Part shown: positions 26,045 through 35,813 of the stretch, piece after piece
How positions within the stretch are numbered: position 1 is the stretch's first letter
How the letters are laid out: each line of letters opens with the position of its first letter
DNA from: an uncultured Lachnospiraceae bacterium
GTDB taxonomy: Bacteria; Bacillota; Clostridia; Lachnospirales; Lachnospiraceae
NCBI GenBank assembly: GCA_910585075.1
Contig: CAJUED010000017.1
Coordinates: 3,312-67,311 of the forward strand
DNA: 64,000 bases
Direction: 5' to 3'
Program-made: the position numbers and the translations under genes
Notes under the pieces: generated by a model
What the model was told of the DNA's origin: nothing
Database searches by the model: none
Seen by the model: the letters and a program-made list of their open reading frames with translations, nothing else

Positions 26045-26874
26045 GAAAACTGTTAAAGCACGAATGGAAAGCGGTCTGGAAGGTACCTGTGCTTTTGATT
26101 TGCATATTGATGATCAGCGCGGTGGTGGCCGGAGGCACTTTTGCGCTGCCTATATGGGACAGCGAGTGGGTGGGGCTTCCTCTTTCGGGAATGATGCTGA
26201 TTTTTATGTTTTATTTTGCCATGATAGCGGTTGTTCTGGGAGTCATGATTTACTTTGCGGTGCGGTACTATAAGAATATGTTTTCGGACGAAGGCTATCT
26301 GACCAATACCTTGCCTGTCAGCGCCCGTCAGCTTCTTTTAAATAAAGTTATCACCATGAGCGTCTGGAACCTGATTGCCATGATAGCGGTGGGCGTGAGC
26401 ATTTTTGTCTTTTTTGCGATTATGCTGTTTTCACTTACGCCTATGGACAGCAGCTTTGCAAGGGAACTGGTGGAAGCGGTAAGAGCCTGGCCCGAAGCGC
26501 TGAATTCCCCTTACATGGACGGATTTGAAGGATTCTGCCTGGGAATTTTGTGTCTGGTGGTGACAGGCGCGTTCAGCGGCAGCATGATGCTGATTGGCGC
26601 TATCACCTTAGGGCAGATGGTGCGCAAGCACAGGATTTTAGGAGCGGTAGGGGCTTATATTGGATTTAACGTTATCGTCCAGATTCTTGGCACAGGTTTT
26701 TTTCTTCCGATGATGTTTAAAATATTAGAGTATGACAATATATTTTCCCAGCAGTCTCCTTTCCCAATTTTGACACTTTTTTATTTTGTGGTAGCGGGTA
26801 TGTCATTGCTGTTAGGGTTGGGACTGTATTTTATGAGTGAATATCTGATTAGCCATAAGCTTGAATTGGAGTAG
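26038..26874 (+). CDS. ABC-2 type transporter permease
   Basis: A 278-residue membrane protein with about six helices, starting MLGKLLKHEWKAVWKV. The block NTLPVSARQLLLNKVI is typical of ABC-2 permeases that pair with YtrA-type ATPases. ATG 26038 follows GGGAGGTG and overlaps the ATPase stop codon by seven bases, so the two are translationally coupled. Confidence 0.88.
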   Translation: MLGKLLKHEWKAVWKVPVLLICILMISAVVAGGTFALPIWDSEWVGLPLSGMMLIFMFYFAMIAVVLGVMIYFAVRYYKNMFSDEGYLTNTLPVSARQLLLNKVITMSVWNLIAMIAVGVSIFVFFAIMLFSLTPMDSSFARELVEAVRAWPEALNSPYMDGFEGFCLGILCLVVTGAFSGSMMLIGAITLGQMVRKHRILGAVGAYIGFNVIVQILGTGFFLPMMFKILEYDNIFSQQSPFPILTLFYFVVAGMSLLLGLGLYFMSEYLISHKLELE

Positions 26875-26978
26875 AGGGTTTGTTGAATCGAGCAGGGAGG
26901 ACGATTCCCCCTGCCCGCCGCGCAGGCCGTATGTTGCAGCGCAGCAAATTTTCATATGTGGCCGTGTGCATAAAAAGT

Positions 26979-27040
26979 GGGGCTGTCGGGAAATGATACC
27001 ATTTGGACAATCTATTTTCCGACAACCCCGTTTTGTTTTA
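26979..27040. terminator. Bidirectional terminator
   Basis: GGGGCTGTCGG-AAA pairs with TTTTCCGACAACCCC across a 22-base loop; T-rich tracts flank both sides on the relevant strands. It separates convergent genes. Confidence 0.75.
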
Positions 27041-27103
27041 TTTCGGATTTTAAGCCGCCGGTTCAAAAAACGAAAACTGATATTGTAAAAGCGCGGCTTT
27101 TGC

Positions 27104-27781
27104 TCAGCTTTTGCTTGGCAGGACAGATGCGATGGAATGAGCGAAGGAGCTCAGCGGCATGGTCTGTAAGACCACCTTGCCCGGGCCTGTAACCACGGTG
27201 TTGAAAAGGCCTTCACCGCCAAAGAGTACATTTTTCACACCCTTGACGCTTTGGATATCAATGGAACAAGTCTCGTCTATCATGGCCAGATTTCCGGTGT
27301 CCACTACCAGCTTTTGGCCGGGAGCCAGGTTATACTCTACAGCATATCCGTCAACCTCCAGAAATGCGATACCCTGTCCGGTAAGCTTCTGCATGATGAA
27401 TCCCTCGCCGCCAAAGAAGCCCGCGCCCATCTTCTTCTGGAAGAACACGGACAGCTCCACACCCTGCTGCGCAGCAAGGAAAGCGGACTTCTGGCACACG
27501 ATAGATTTGCCGGGACCGATTTCCACCGCCCGAATAGCTCCGGGAAAGCTGGAAGCAAAGGCAATCATGCCAGGGCCTCCTTTGGCAGTATAGAGGTTCT
27601 GGAACATGGACTCGCCGGAAAACATTCTGCCAAAAGCTTTGCCGACGCCGCCGGCTGAGGTCTGCATCTCCATATTGGGGCTCATCCACACCATGGAGCC
27701 GCTCTCGGTAATCATTGTCTCCCCGGCGTCCACATTACAAATGACTACCGGCATGGGTTCGCCCTTGATTTCGTAATTCAT
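27104..27781 (-). CDS. TIGR00266/AIM24 family protein
   Basis: A 225-residue protein of the TIGR00266 (AIM24-like) beta-sandwich family. Family features: MITESGSMVWMSPNMEMQT at the N-terminus and Gly-rich blocks GGVGKAFGRMFSGES, FGGEGFIMQKLTG and VLFGGEGLFNTVVTGPG. No catalytic motif; function unknown in bacteria. ATG 27781 has GGAG upstream; six more codons are open. The carbamate kinase stop lies 30 bases upstream, so the two genes may be cotranscribed. Confidence 0.88.
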   Translation of the reverse strand: MNYEIKGEPMPVVICNVDAGETMITESGSMVWMSPNMEMQTSAGGVGKAFGRMFSGESMFQNLYTAKGGPGMIAFASSFPGAIRAVEIGPGKSIVCQKSAFLAAQQGVELSVFFQKKMGAGFFGGEGFIMQKLTGQGIAFLEVDGYAVEYNLAPGQKLVVDTGNLAMIDETCSIDIQSVKGVKNVLFGGEGLFNTVVTGPGKVVLQTMPLSSFAHSIASVLPSKS

Positions 27782-27810
27782 ATCTTTTTCTCCTTCCACT
27801 ATATAAATTT

Positions 27811-28749
27811 TTATGAAGTGATTATGGTGCCAGCCTTCCCCTTTAAGGCGTCAAAGGCAGCTTCAAGGGAAGTGATCAGCACGCCTCCTTCCTTATTCGC
27901 CGTAAGATAAGTGATGGCGGCTTCAATTTTGGGAAGCATAGTCCCCTCTCCGAACTGTCCCTGAGCGATCATTTCTCTGGCGTCTTCTACGGTAAGGGAA
28001 GAAATACTTTCCTGCTGGGAAGTACCAAAATACTTATAAACGTTGGGAACACTGGTCAGTATGATCAACTGGTCAGCCATAAGATCTCCTGCAAGTTTCC
28101 CGGCGATTGCATCCTTTTCAATGACGGCGGAAGCACCTTTCAGGGCATGCTTCTGCTCGATCACGGGAATGCCGCCACCACCACAGGCAATGACAATCTG
28201 CCCGGCCTCGGCAAGAGTGCGGATGGCTTCAATTTCCACAATATCAATTGGCTTAGGCGCGGCAATGATGCGGCGGAAACCTTTGCCGGGTATTTCCTGT
28301 ACAAAATTTCCTTTTTTGATTTCAATTTCAGCGTCGTCAGAAGACATGTTGCGGCCGATTAACTTGGTAGGCTCGTAAAAAGCCTCGTCGTAAGGATCCA
28401 CCGTCACCTGGGTTAAAATGGTGGACACGGTTTTGCTGATGCCTCGGCTTAGCAGCTCGGCCTTCAAGGAATTCTGGATATCGTATCCCACATAGCCCTG
28501 GCTCATGGCGCTGCAGACGCACATGGGCGCAGGCGTGTAGTCGATATAAACCCGGCGCAGCTCTGTCATGGCCTTGTGGATCATGCTGATCTGGGGGCCG
28601 TTGCTGTGGGTGATGGTGAGCTGGCAGCCTGCCTCCACCAAATCTGCAAGGGTTTTAGCTGTGATTTTAACGGCGTCCCACTGCTGGGTGGTGGTGTAGC
28701 CTAAGGCATTGTGGCCGAGAGATACGACGACTCTTTTTTGATTATTCAT
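27811..28749 (-). CDS. arcC: Carbamate kinase
   Basis: A 312-residue amino acid kinase family enzyme that makes ATP from carbamoyl phosphate and ADP. Blocks: VVVSLGHNALG (usually GGNAL; here H replaces the second G), THSNGPQ, VIACGGGGIPV, VIEKDAIAGKLA and LTSVPNVY. Start ATG 28749 has AAAGG 11 bases upstream; a TTG at 28779 would add ten residues. No arginine deiminase or carbamoyltransferase gene is adjacent, so the source of carbamoyl phosphate is outside the window. Confidence 0.92.
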   Translation of the reverse strand: MNNQKRVVVSLGHNALGYTTTQQWDAVKITAKTLADLVEAGCQLTITHSNGPQISMIHKAMTELRRVYIDYTPAPMCVCSAMSQGYVGYDIQNSLKAELLSRGISKTVSTILTQVTVDPYDEAFYEPTKLIGRNMSSDDAEIEIKKGNFVQEIPGKGFRRIIAAPKPIDIVEIEAIRTLAEAGQIVIACGGGGIPVIEQKHALKGASAVIEKDAIAGKLAGDLMADQLIILTSVPNVYKYFGTSQQESISSLTVEDAREMIAQGQFGEGTMLPKIEAAITYLTANKEGGVLITSLEAAFDALKGKAGTIITS

Positions 28750-28923
28750 AATATGACTGACCTTTCGCGAATTTTTCAATAAGCCGATTTACAAGGAGTA
28801 AAAGTGCTTGACGGCTTTGATATGATTGAAATCAGTATAGCAAAATAGGAGAAAATTGTACAGGGTGTAAAAATTCAGTTGAAAATATGGAATTACCAAT
28901 AGTTTTTGATTTGCAAAATCTGA

Positions 28924-28953
28924 TTGTACAGATGCTGCTTGAGAGGGTATAAT
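28924..28953 (+). promoter_or_regulatory. Promoter of the SGNH-like gene
   Basis: TTGTAC, 18-base spacer, TATAAT at 28948-28953, 40 bases before the start codon. Confidence 0.6.
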
Positions 28954-28992
28954 CAGGTATGAAAATATTTTTAGAGAAGGGTGAGGATTCAG

Positions 28993-30129
28993 ATGAATAT
29001 AGAAAAATGGACTAGTTGGGACAAAGAAAAAGAGCGGTTTGTGGAGCCGGTCTGCGACGAGCTGCAGTACTGCGGCAGGATTGATGACAGGAATGTGGAC
29101 GGGCCTGTCTTTGCTATGCCCGGCAGCTTTGTGCGGATGGCGTTTACAGGTTCTTCTTATGTGAAGGCTGTGGTGGTGAATAAACGTTATTACAACGACT
29201 CCTGGGTAGGGGTGCTTCTGGATGACACCCAGGATAAAAAGAAGATAGAAAAGGACGGGGAACCGGTTGTACTTACTTTGGCGGAAAATCTGGAAAAGGG
29301 CATGGAGCATATGGTGACCTTTTTCAAGCGGATGGACCACTGCCATGAGTACGCTTTTCTTGGCTTTATTTTGGAATACGGCGCCCGGGTGCTAAAGGCC
29401 CGGCCCCTTCCCAGAAAGAAAATGGAATTTTATGGAGATGGCACCACCGCAGGGGAATGCAGCGAGGCAACAAAATACTGCGGTAAACCTGACCCGGAGC
29501 AGGACGGAGAGCTTTCCAACGCGTATTTTTCTTATGCCTGGGCAACGGCCCGCATGCAGCACGCCCGGGTACATCTGGTGGCCCAGCAGGGGCTGGCTTT
29601 CCGGGATGGGGCCGGTTATTTTATGGACGGTCAAAGGGGAATGGAAAGCTGCTATACCAAGTCGGGCTTTTATGGAGAAGATTGTGGAGAGGACTATAGA
29701 GAAGAAGGCGGGGCGGAAGGGGAAAACAATGAACCGGCCCGGTGGGATTTTAACCGGTATACGCCCCATGTGGTGGTAGTGGCCCTGGGGCAGAATGACG
29801 CATATCCTGCGGATATCATGAAGGAAAATGACCAGGGTGAGAAGGCGGAGGAGTGGAGGGAGCATTATAAAGATTGGATTCTTGCTCTGAGATGCCTGTA
29901 CCCGAAAGCGTGGATTATCCTGACCACTACCATACGGGCACACCATTCCGGATGGGACAGAAGTATTGGAAAGATATGCGCGCAGCTTCGGGATCCTAAA
30001 ATCGTGCATTTTCTGTATGGAGAAAATGGACGGGGGACACCGGGGCATGTAAGGGTGCAGGAGGCAATGAACATGGCACTGGAATTAAATGGGTTTATCA
30101 ACGGATTGGGAAATGACGTCTGGGAATAA
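28993..30129 (+). CDS. SGNH/GDSL hydrolase-like (CE2-type) protein with altered nucleophile
   Basis: A 378-residue protein with an N-terminal jelly-roll of the carbohydrate esterase family 2 type (FAMPGSFVRMAFTGSS) and a C-terminal SGNH domain. Related proteins carry GDS at the nucleophile; here the block reads FYGDGTTAGECSEA, so the Ser appears to be Gly. The Asn block is ALGQNDAYPADI and the His is in GHVRVQEAM. ATG 28993 is six bases after AAGGGTGAGG. The family deacetylates sugars; with the Ser missing, activity is doubtful or uses the following Thr. No operon partner; terminator follows. Confidence 0.8.
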   Translation: MNIEKWTSWDKEKERFVEPVCDELQYCGRIDDRNVDGPVFAMPGSFVRMAFTGSSYVKAVVVNKRYYNDSWVGVLLDDTQDKKKIEKDGEPVVLTLAENLEKGMEHMVTFFKRMDHCHEYAFLGFILEYGARVLKARPLPRKKMEFYGDGTTAGECSEATKYCGKPDPEQDGELSNAYFSYAWATARMQHARVHLVAQQGLAFRDGAGYFMDGQRGMESCYTKSGFYGEDCGEDYREEGGAEGENNEPARWDFNRYTPHVVVVALGQNDAYPADIMKENDQGEKAEEWREHYKDWILALRCLYPKAWIILTTTIRAHHSGWDRSIGKICAQLRDPKIVHFLYGENGRGTPGHVRVQEAMNMALELNGFINGLGNDVWE

Positions 30130-30145
30130 TATGAAGAATGTTTTT

Positions 30146-30181
30146 AAAATAAGGGCTGGCCGCCGGGCCGGCCCTTATTTT
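30146..30181 (+). terminator. Rho-independent terminator
   Basis: AAAATAAGGGC pairs with GCCCTTATTTT around a GC-rich loop; ends in four T. Confidence 0.85.
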
Positions 30182-30257
30182 GCCTATAATGAACAAACGA
30201 AAAATATAACATTCGATTGCGTGGTTGCACAAAATTTACAATTTATATATTTTTCTA

Positions 30258-30286
30258 TTGTATTTTTTGTGCATTTGTGCTATTCT
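30258..30286 (+). promoter_or_regulatory. Promoter of the Opp-type operon
   Basis: TTGTAT, 17 bases, TATTCT at 30281-30286, 80 bases before the binding-protein gene. Confidence 0.55.
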
Positions 30287-30365
30287 TTAGTGAGTACGAA
30301 AAATATGGAGTTGTAGCGGTTATGACTCATGTTTTTCGAAAAAGAAAACAGGAGGTAGAAAAGTT

Positions 30366-32288
30366 ATGAAAGCACGTAGTAAAAGACTGGTTGCATTGTT
30401 TGCAACTCTGGCTATGACCGTGTCTTTACTGGCAGGCTGTGGCGGCGGTTCTTCCGAACAGGCAAGCACAAACACGTCAGAGAGCACAGAGCAGACAGAG
30501 GAAGCGGAAACAACTGAACCGGAAGCATCAGAAGATGCAGACACCGGTGAAGAAGCAGCAGACACCAGCACAGCATCAGGTGATGTAAACAGCACACCTA
30601 GAAATGAAACCCTGTATTTTGCAGGTCAGCAGTGGGGAACCATCAATGACTGGAATCCCTTCTCAGCCAATTCCAACAATGCAATGGCAATTTCGCAGAA
30701 GGATTCTTCCCGTACATTGATTTATGAGACATTGTTTATGTTCAACATGTTAGACGGCGAGCTTTATCCTTTGCTTGCTACAGACTGGGCTTGGGACAAT
30801 GATGAAATGACTAGCCTGACTGTTAATCTGAACCCCGACGCTCACTGGAGCGACGGAACAGCTCTTACGGCAGAGGACGTTGCTTACACATGGGAGTGTA
30901 ACGTGAAATATGAGTCTTCTCTGGGCGTGGATTTCCCGAACTATGTTGCATCCATCACAGCAGTGGATGATACTACGGTAGCAATTGAATGTGCACTGGA
31001 CGATGCAGGGGCTCCCACCAATCCGCTGAAGGTTCAGCAGCTGTTACAGCAGATGTACATTATGCAGAAAGCTTACCTTGAAACCGTTGAAGCTAGAAAC
31101 GATTCCGATAAGGAAGCTATGAAGCTTGACAAGATGGATGATTTGATTGCATCCGGTCCTTATATGCCTTTCTATGATGATGACCAGAAGGTTGTATTCA
31201 TCAGAGATGAGAACTACTGGGGCCAGGCTGCTTCCATGTGGGGAAGCCTGCCTACACCTAAATATATCGCTCATGTGATTTATGCAGATAACAACGCAGG
31301 ACAGATTGCTCTTAAGGCAGGCGAAGTTGATGTTTGCCAGCAGTTCATCACAGATGTACAGAAACTTTGGGAAGAAGAAGGTCTTCCTATCACCACATAC
31401 ATTGACGAGCCTCCTTATGGACAGTGTGCTACAATGCCTTCCTGCTGGATGAACGTTGATGTGGAAGGTCTGGATCAGCCTGAGGTTAGAAAAGCAATCG
31501 CTATGGCTACGGATTTTGACCAGGTTATTGCATCCGCTATGTCTAACCAGTCACCTACATTTAAAGATGTTCCTCGTTCTACCATGAACCCTACGGACGG
31601 CGAGCAGGCGCTGTATGACCAGGCAGCAGTAAAAGATTTACAGTTTGCAGGCAACGATGTTGACGGCGCAAACGCTCTGTTAGACGAAGCAGGTATTGTT
31701 GACTCTGACGGCGACGGCATCCGCGAATACAATGGCAAGCCTTTATCCTTCAAGGCTGAATGTCCTGATGGATGGACAGACTGGATGGCTTCCCTTGAAA
31801 TCGTAGCATCCTCCGCAAAGAACATTGGTATTGATATTCAGACATACTTCCCGGATACCAATACTTTCTACAATGACATTACAACAGGCGCTTTTGAGAT
31901 TTGTATGAACTCTCCTTCTGGTTCATCTATCACCAACCCTTGGGGACGTTGTATGCAGTTCTTAAGCAGCCAGTATGCTGACCTTGAGGTTAACTGGAGT
32001 GGTAACTGGAGTCACTACAGGAATGATGAAGCAGATGAAATCATGGCTAAGATTCCTCTTGAGACAGATGCTGCTACTTTGAAAGAGTACTATACAAGAT
32101 TAAACGAGATTTACCTGACAGATGTTCCTTCTTTCGCTCTGATGTACAGACCGGAATTGTTCTACGCAGTAAATGAAACCGTATGGACAGGATATCCTAT
32201 GAAGGATGATGGCAGCAACATTCCTCCTACTGATTGTACAGATGGTTACGGAATTGCAGCTCTCTACAATCTGACACTGGTTGAATAA
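30366..32288 (+). CDS. ABC transporter substrate-binding lipoprotein (family 5)
   Basis: A 640-residue extracytoplasmic solute-binding protein. The signal peptide ends in lipobox LLAGC (Cys at residue 25), followed by an acidic Ser/Thr/Glu linker to about residue 75. Family 5 features include LTVNLNPDAHWSDGTALTAE and VAYTWECNV, then a large lobe to the C-terminus. Family 5 proteins bind oligopeptides, or in many gut bacteria oligosaccharides; ligand unknown. Good start: AGGAGGTAG before ATG. A terminator lies between it and the permeases, allowing excess binding protein. Confidence 0.92.
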   Translation: MKARSKRLVALFATLAMTVSLLAGCGGGSSEQASTNTSESTEQTEEAETTEPEASEDADTGEEAADTSTASGDVNSTPRNETLYFAGQQWGTINDWNPFSANSNNAMAISQKDSSRTLIYETLFMFNMLDGELYPLLATDWAWDNDEMTSLTVNLNPDAHWSDGTALTAEDVAYTWECNVKYESSLGVDFPNYVASITAVDDTTVAIECALDDAGAPTNPLKVQQLLQQMYIMQKAYLETVEARNDSDKEAMKLDKMDDLIASGPYMPFYDDDQKVVFIRDENYWGQAASMWGSLPTPKYIAHVIYADNNAGQIALKAGEVDVCQQFITDVQKLWEEEGLPITTYIDEPPYGQCATMPSCWMNVDVEGLDQPEVRKAIAMATDFDQVIASAMSNQSPTFKDVPRSTMNPTDGEQALYDQAAVKDLQFAGNDVDGANALLDEAGIVDSDGDGIREYNGKPLSFKAECPDGWTDWMASLEIVASSAKNIGIDIQTYFPDTNTFYNDITTGAFEICMNSPSGSSITNPWGRCMQFLSSQYADLEVNWSGNWSHYRNDEADEIMAKIPLETDAATLKEYYTRLNEIYLTDVPSFALMYRPELFYAVNETVWTGYPMKDDGSNIPPTDCTDGYGIAALYNLTLVE

Positions 32289-32340
32289 GATTGATTAAAA
32301 GGTTATAGGGCAGTTTAGGCTGACAGATAACATCTAAAAT

Positions 32341-32375
32341 CCGGCCGGGGTTAGAAAACTCCGGCCGGTTTTATT
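32341..32375 (+). terminator. Intra-operon terminator after the binding protein
   Basis: CCGGCCGG pairs with CCGGCCGG (self-complementary arms extended by GGG/CTC) around TTAGAAAA, followed by TTTTATT. Probably partial, as the permease genes need transcription. Confidence 0.75.
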
Positions 32376-32508
32376 CAATAAACCGGTCGCGAAGCCTGAT
32401 GATGTCTGAGTCGACAAGCTGACTTCGCAGAGAGTGTCAGTGCTTGATACAATAAGCCGCTGTGCGGAATATAGCGGTGCTTGATAAAGAAGGGAAGGGG
32501 TGAAGTGT

Positions 32509-33513
32509 TTGAAAGGGTATAAGAAATATTACGGTCAGAAAATTATATGGTATCTGATTACGCTTTTCTTTGCAATTGTTTTAAACTTTGTATTGCCAAG
32601 ACTTATGCCGGGCGACCCGGTGGCGGGTATTGCTTCAGGAGCGGTATCGGGCATGACAGATGCCACCGCAATTCAAAAGGTATATGAGGAATATGCGGAA
32701 AAATTTGGTGTAAATAAGCCTATGATTGTGCAGTTTGGTATGTGGGCAGGGAACGCTTTGAAAGGTGATTTTGGTGTTTCCTTCAGCCAGTACCCGAGAA
32801 CAGTAGGAAATATCATATCCTCATCCATAGGATGGACATTGGCGCTACAGCTGCCGGCCATCGTTGTGGGGTGGCTGCTGGGTAATATCTTAGGAGCTGT
32901 GGCAGCGTACATAAAAGGGGCTTTTGATAAAGTGATTTTACCTGTATTTATGTTTATCAGTAATATACCAGCATTTGGTATGGCGATTATTCTGCTTACG
33001 GTATTTGGCATTAATTTAAAATGGTTCCCCACAAGTGGAGCGTATGGTTTTGAATTAATTCCAAATTTCAGCTGGGAGTTTATCAGTTCCGTGATTTCCC
33101 ATTATCAGATGCCGTTCTGGTCAATCGTGCTGATTACCATCGGCGGCCAGGCAATTGGTATGCGTTCCATGTCTATTTATGAGCTGAATGCGGACTATGT
33201 AAAATACAGCCGTTTCCTTGGAATCAAGGACAGAAAGATTGTAGGCTATGTATTCAGGAACGCCATGCTTCCTCAGATTACAGGTCTTGCAATGTCATTA
33301 GGAACCATGATGGGCGGCGCTCTGGTTGCGGAGATTATTTTCAGTTATCCCGGAATCGGCACGGCAATGATGACGGCGGTAAGAGGTCAGGATTATCCTC
33401 TCCTGTCAGCATGTACACTGATTATTACCATTATGGTACTTTTGGCAAATCTGTTGGTTGAAATTCTTTACGGCGTAATTGACCCTCGTGTCAAGGCAGC
33501 CCAGCAGGATTAG
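32509..33513 (+). CDS. ABC transporter permease, OppB/DppB type
   Basis: A 334-residue permease with six membrane helices. The first helix is followed by LPRLMPGDPVAGIASGAVSG, a standard OppB block, and the EAA loop is YVKYSRFLGIKDRKI. I prefer TTG 32509, eight bases after AAGGGG, giving MKGYKKYYGQ; GTG 32500 is in frame but overlaps the binding site. It forms the channel with the next gene product. Confidence 0.9.
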   Translation: MKGYKKYYGQKIIWYLITLFFAIVLNFVLPRLMPGDPVAGIASGAVSGMTDATAIQKVYEEYAEKFGVNKPMIVQFGMWAGNALKGDFGVSFSQYPRTVGNIISSSIGWTLALQLPAIVVGWLLGNILGAVAAYIKGAFDKVILPVFMFISNIPAFGMAIILLTVFGINLKWFPTSGAYGFELIPNFSWEFISSVISHYQMPFWSIVLITIGGQAIGMRSMSIYELNADYVKYSRFLGIKDRKIVGYVFRNAMLPQITGLAMSLGTMMGGALVAEIIFSYPGIGTAMMTAVRGQDYPLLSACTLIITIMVLLANLLVEILYGVIDPRVKAAQQD

Positions 33514-33525
33514 GGAGGTGGATAT

Positions 33526-34776
33526 ATGAAAAATACATTAAGACAGGTGTTCCATTCCCCGAAATTTGTGATTGGATTTTCAATATTTGCTATAATTTTA
33601 CTTACCGTAATCATCTATCCTCTGGTGGTTTTGGCTGACCCCCTTGAGATGGTAGGTAACGGTAACTTCTTTAAGCCGGGTACTTATGTATCTGTTAAAG
33701 ATGCGGTGGAAGGAACCCATTACACCCTTAACATTGACGTACAGTCAGGTTCACTGGACAACAAAATCAGCGCAAGCGACAAAGAAGATATGAAAGACTG
33801 GCTGGTAAAATACGGCGGAGTTGCTGAGGCTGATGTGGATGTTAATGATACGGAAGGTTTGCTGGAGTTATGGCAGGCTCATTATGATCCCAATGCGGAA
33901 CAAAAAGGGATTCTTGCTTCCAAGAAAAAATATTATGTTCGTCTGAATAATAACCTTCAGGGGATTCTGGAAGACAATGATGTAATCATTGCAAAAGAAA
34001 ACTCTGAGACAGGCGAGTTAGAGCAGTCCACTACGATTGCATCTAAAGAATTCGTGAACACCAAGGATGTGGCAAACAGAAGAACTTTCATTTTAGGTAC
34101 GGATAACTTTGGCCGTGATGTGCTTACGGAGCTTTTGGATGCAACGAAAACATCCTTAAGGGTAGGCTTGATTGCAGGTATTGTTGCAACACTGATCGGA
34201 CTTATGTTAGGACTTTTATCCGGTTATCTGGGAGGGATGGTAGATAATATTATCACTTTTGTTACCAACCTGTTTACGGTTATTCCTTCCTTCATCCTTT
34301 TGATTTTGATTTCCTACTCCGTAGGTCAGGCGGCAAGAGGTGTTAACCTGGTAGCTACTATTATCGGACTGACTTCCTGGACATGGACCACCCGTTCCGT
34401 GCGTTCACAGGTTATCTCCCTTAGAAACCGTGACCATGTAAACTTATCCAAGTTGTCAGGACACAGTATGATGCGTATTGTACTTACGGATATTCTGCCT
34501 TACATTGCTTCCTATGTAGTGATGGCATTTATTTTGCAGATATCTTCAGGTATCCTTGCGGAAGCACAGCTTTCCATGTTAGGTCTTGGTCCCTCAACAT
34601 CAACAACTGCTACTCTTGGCTTGATGATGAACTGGGCAAACCTGTACGCAGCGCCGCTTAACGGTTCCTGGTGGGCGTATTTTCCTGTTGTTATTATGAT
34701 TGCCCTGATTTCGTTCTCTCTGAATTTGATGAATACAGGACTTGATCAGATATTCAATCCACAGTTGAGAGATTAA
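33526..34776 (+). CDS. ABC transporter permease, OppC/DppC type, with large insert
   Basis: A 416-residue permease. The first helix (residues 15-37) is followed by an unusually long outside segment of about 150 residues, rich in Asp, Lys and Asn, before the normal OppC block ILGTDNFGRDVLTELL near residue 197 and five further helices. In typical OppC proteins this distance is about 40 residues. The EAA loop is NLSKLSGHSMMRIV. GGGAGGTGG precedes the ATG, 13 bases after the OppB gene. The extra segment may contact the binding protein. Confidence 0.9.
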   Translation: MKNTLRQVFHSPKFVIGFSIFAIILLTVIIYPLVVLADPLEMVGNGNFFKPGTYVSVKDAVEGTHYTLNIDVQSGSLDNKISASDKEDMKDWLVKYGGVAEADVDVNDTEGLLELWQAHYDPNAEQKGILASKKKYYVRLNNNLQGILEDNDVIIAKENSETGELEQSTTIASKEFVNTKDVANRRTFILGTDNFGRDVLTELLDATKTSLRVGLIAGIVATLIGLMLGLLSGYLGGMVDNIITFVTNLFTVIPSFILLILISYSVGQAARGVNLVATIIGLTSWTWTTRSVRSQVISLRNRDHVNLSKLSGHSMMRIVLTDILPYIASYVVMAFILQISSGILAEAQLSMLGLGPSTSTTATLGLMMNWANLYAAPLNGSWWAYFPVVIMIALISFSLNLMNTGLDQIFNPQLRD

Positions 34777-34787
34777 GGAGGGATACC

Positions 34788-35813
34788 ATGGGAAAAGTAA
34801 TGCTTGAAGTAAAAAATTTGAAAACAAAATATGTTACCCGTTTAAGGGAGGACGTATTTGCAGTTGACGGCGTCTCCCTGAAAATAGAAGAAGGCAAATC
34901 CTTAGGTGTTGCCGGTGAGTCAGGCTGTGGTAAGTCAACATTGGCACTTTCACTGATGGGCTACTATTTTGCACCACTTCACTATATCAGCGGTGACATT
35001 ATTGTGGATGGGAAAAATATTTCAGGAATGAAACCTGATGATGTGCGCAGACAGGTGCTTGGAACAGAGGTTGCTTATATTCCTCAGGCAGCTATGAATG
35101 CGCTGAATCCTACCCAGAAGATTATTCGCTTTATAGAAGACGTAATTCATGTACATGACCCTAAGATGACCAAGAAGGATATTTATGATTTGGCAAAGGA
35201 AAGATTTGCTATTCTGGGACTTCCCGAGGAAGTACTGCAAAAGCATGCGGTTGAGCTTTCCGGTGGTATGAAACAGCGTACCGTTATCGCCATATCCACC
35301 ATCCTTTCCCCTAAGGTTCTGATTGCGGATGAGCCTTCGTCAGCTCTGGATGTTACCAGTCAGAAAATGGTTATCAAAATGATGCGTGACCTGATGGATA
35401 AGGGATTTATACGCAGTATGATTTTCATCACCCATGAATTACCGCTTTTGTATAATGTAACAGACGATATCATGGTAATGTATGCCGGACAGATTGTAGA
35501 GCGGGGTACTGCGAAAGAAATGGTATTTGACCCTCTGCATCCGTATACTAAGGGCCTGATGGGTTCTATTATCGTTCCCGAGGAAGGTGTGCGTGAGAAT
35601 AAACTGATTGCCATTCCCGGAACTCCTCCCAACTTAAAGCATCCTCCTAAAGGCTGCCGTTTTGCAGACAGATGCAAATATGCAACGCCAACCTGTATGT
35701 CCATGGAGGTTCCTAATCTGGAGGTTCCCAGCAAAGAGAATGAAGGCTACAACCGTGAGTACCGTTGCCTGATGTCCGTAAGAAAGATTAGGGAGGTGTA
35801 TGAGAATGAGTGA
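34788..35813 (+). CDS. ABC transporter ATP-binding protein, OppD/DppD type
   Basis: A 341-residue ATPase. Walker A GESGCGKSTLALS, signature LSGGMKQRTVIA, Walker B VLIADEPSSALDV and the C-terminal oligopeptide-transporter domain with GCRFADRCKYATPTCM, whose Cys residues bind an iron-sulfur cluster in characterised DppD proteins. AAGGAGG before ATG, 11 bases after the permease stop. Confidence 0.93.
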   Translation: MGKVMLEVKNLKTKYVTRLREDVFAVDGVSLKIEEGKSLGVAGESGCGKSTLALSLMGYYFAPLHYISGDIIVDGKNISGMKPDDVRRQVLGTEVAYIPQAAMNALNPTQKIIRFIEDVIHVHDPKMTKKDIYDLAKERFAILGLPEEVLQKHAVELSGGMKQRTVIAISTILSPKVLIADEPSSALDVTSQKMVIKMMRDLMDKGFIRSMIFITHELPLLYNVTDDIMVMYAGQIVERGTAKEMVFDPLHPYTKGLMGSIIVPEEGVRENKLIAIPGTPPNLKHPPKGCRFADRCKYATPTCMSMEVPNLEVPSKENEGYNREYRCLMSVRKIREVYENE

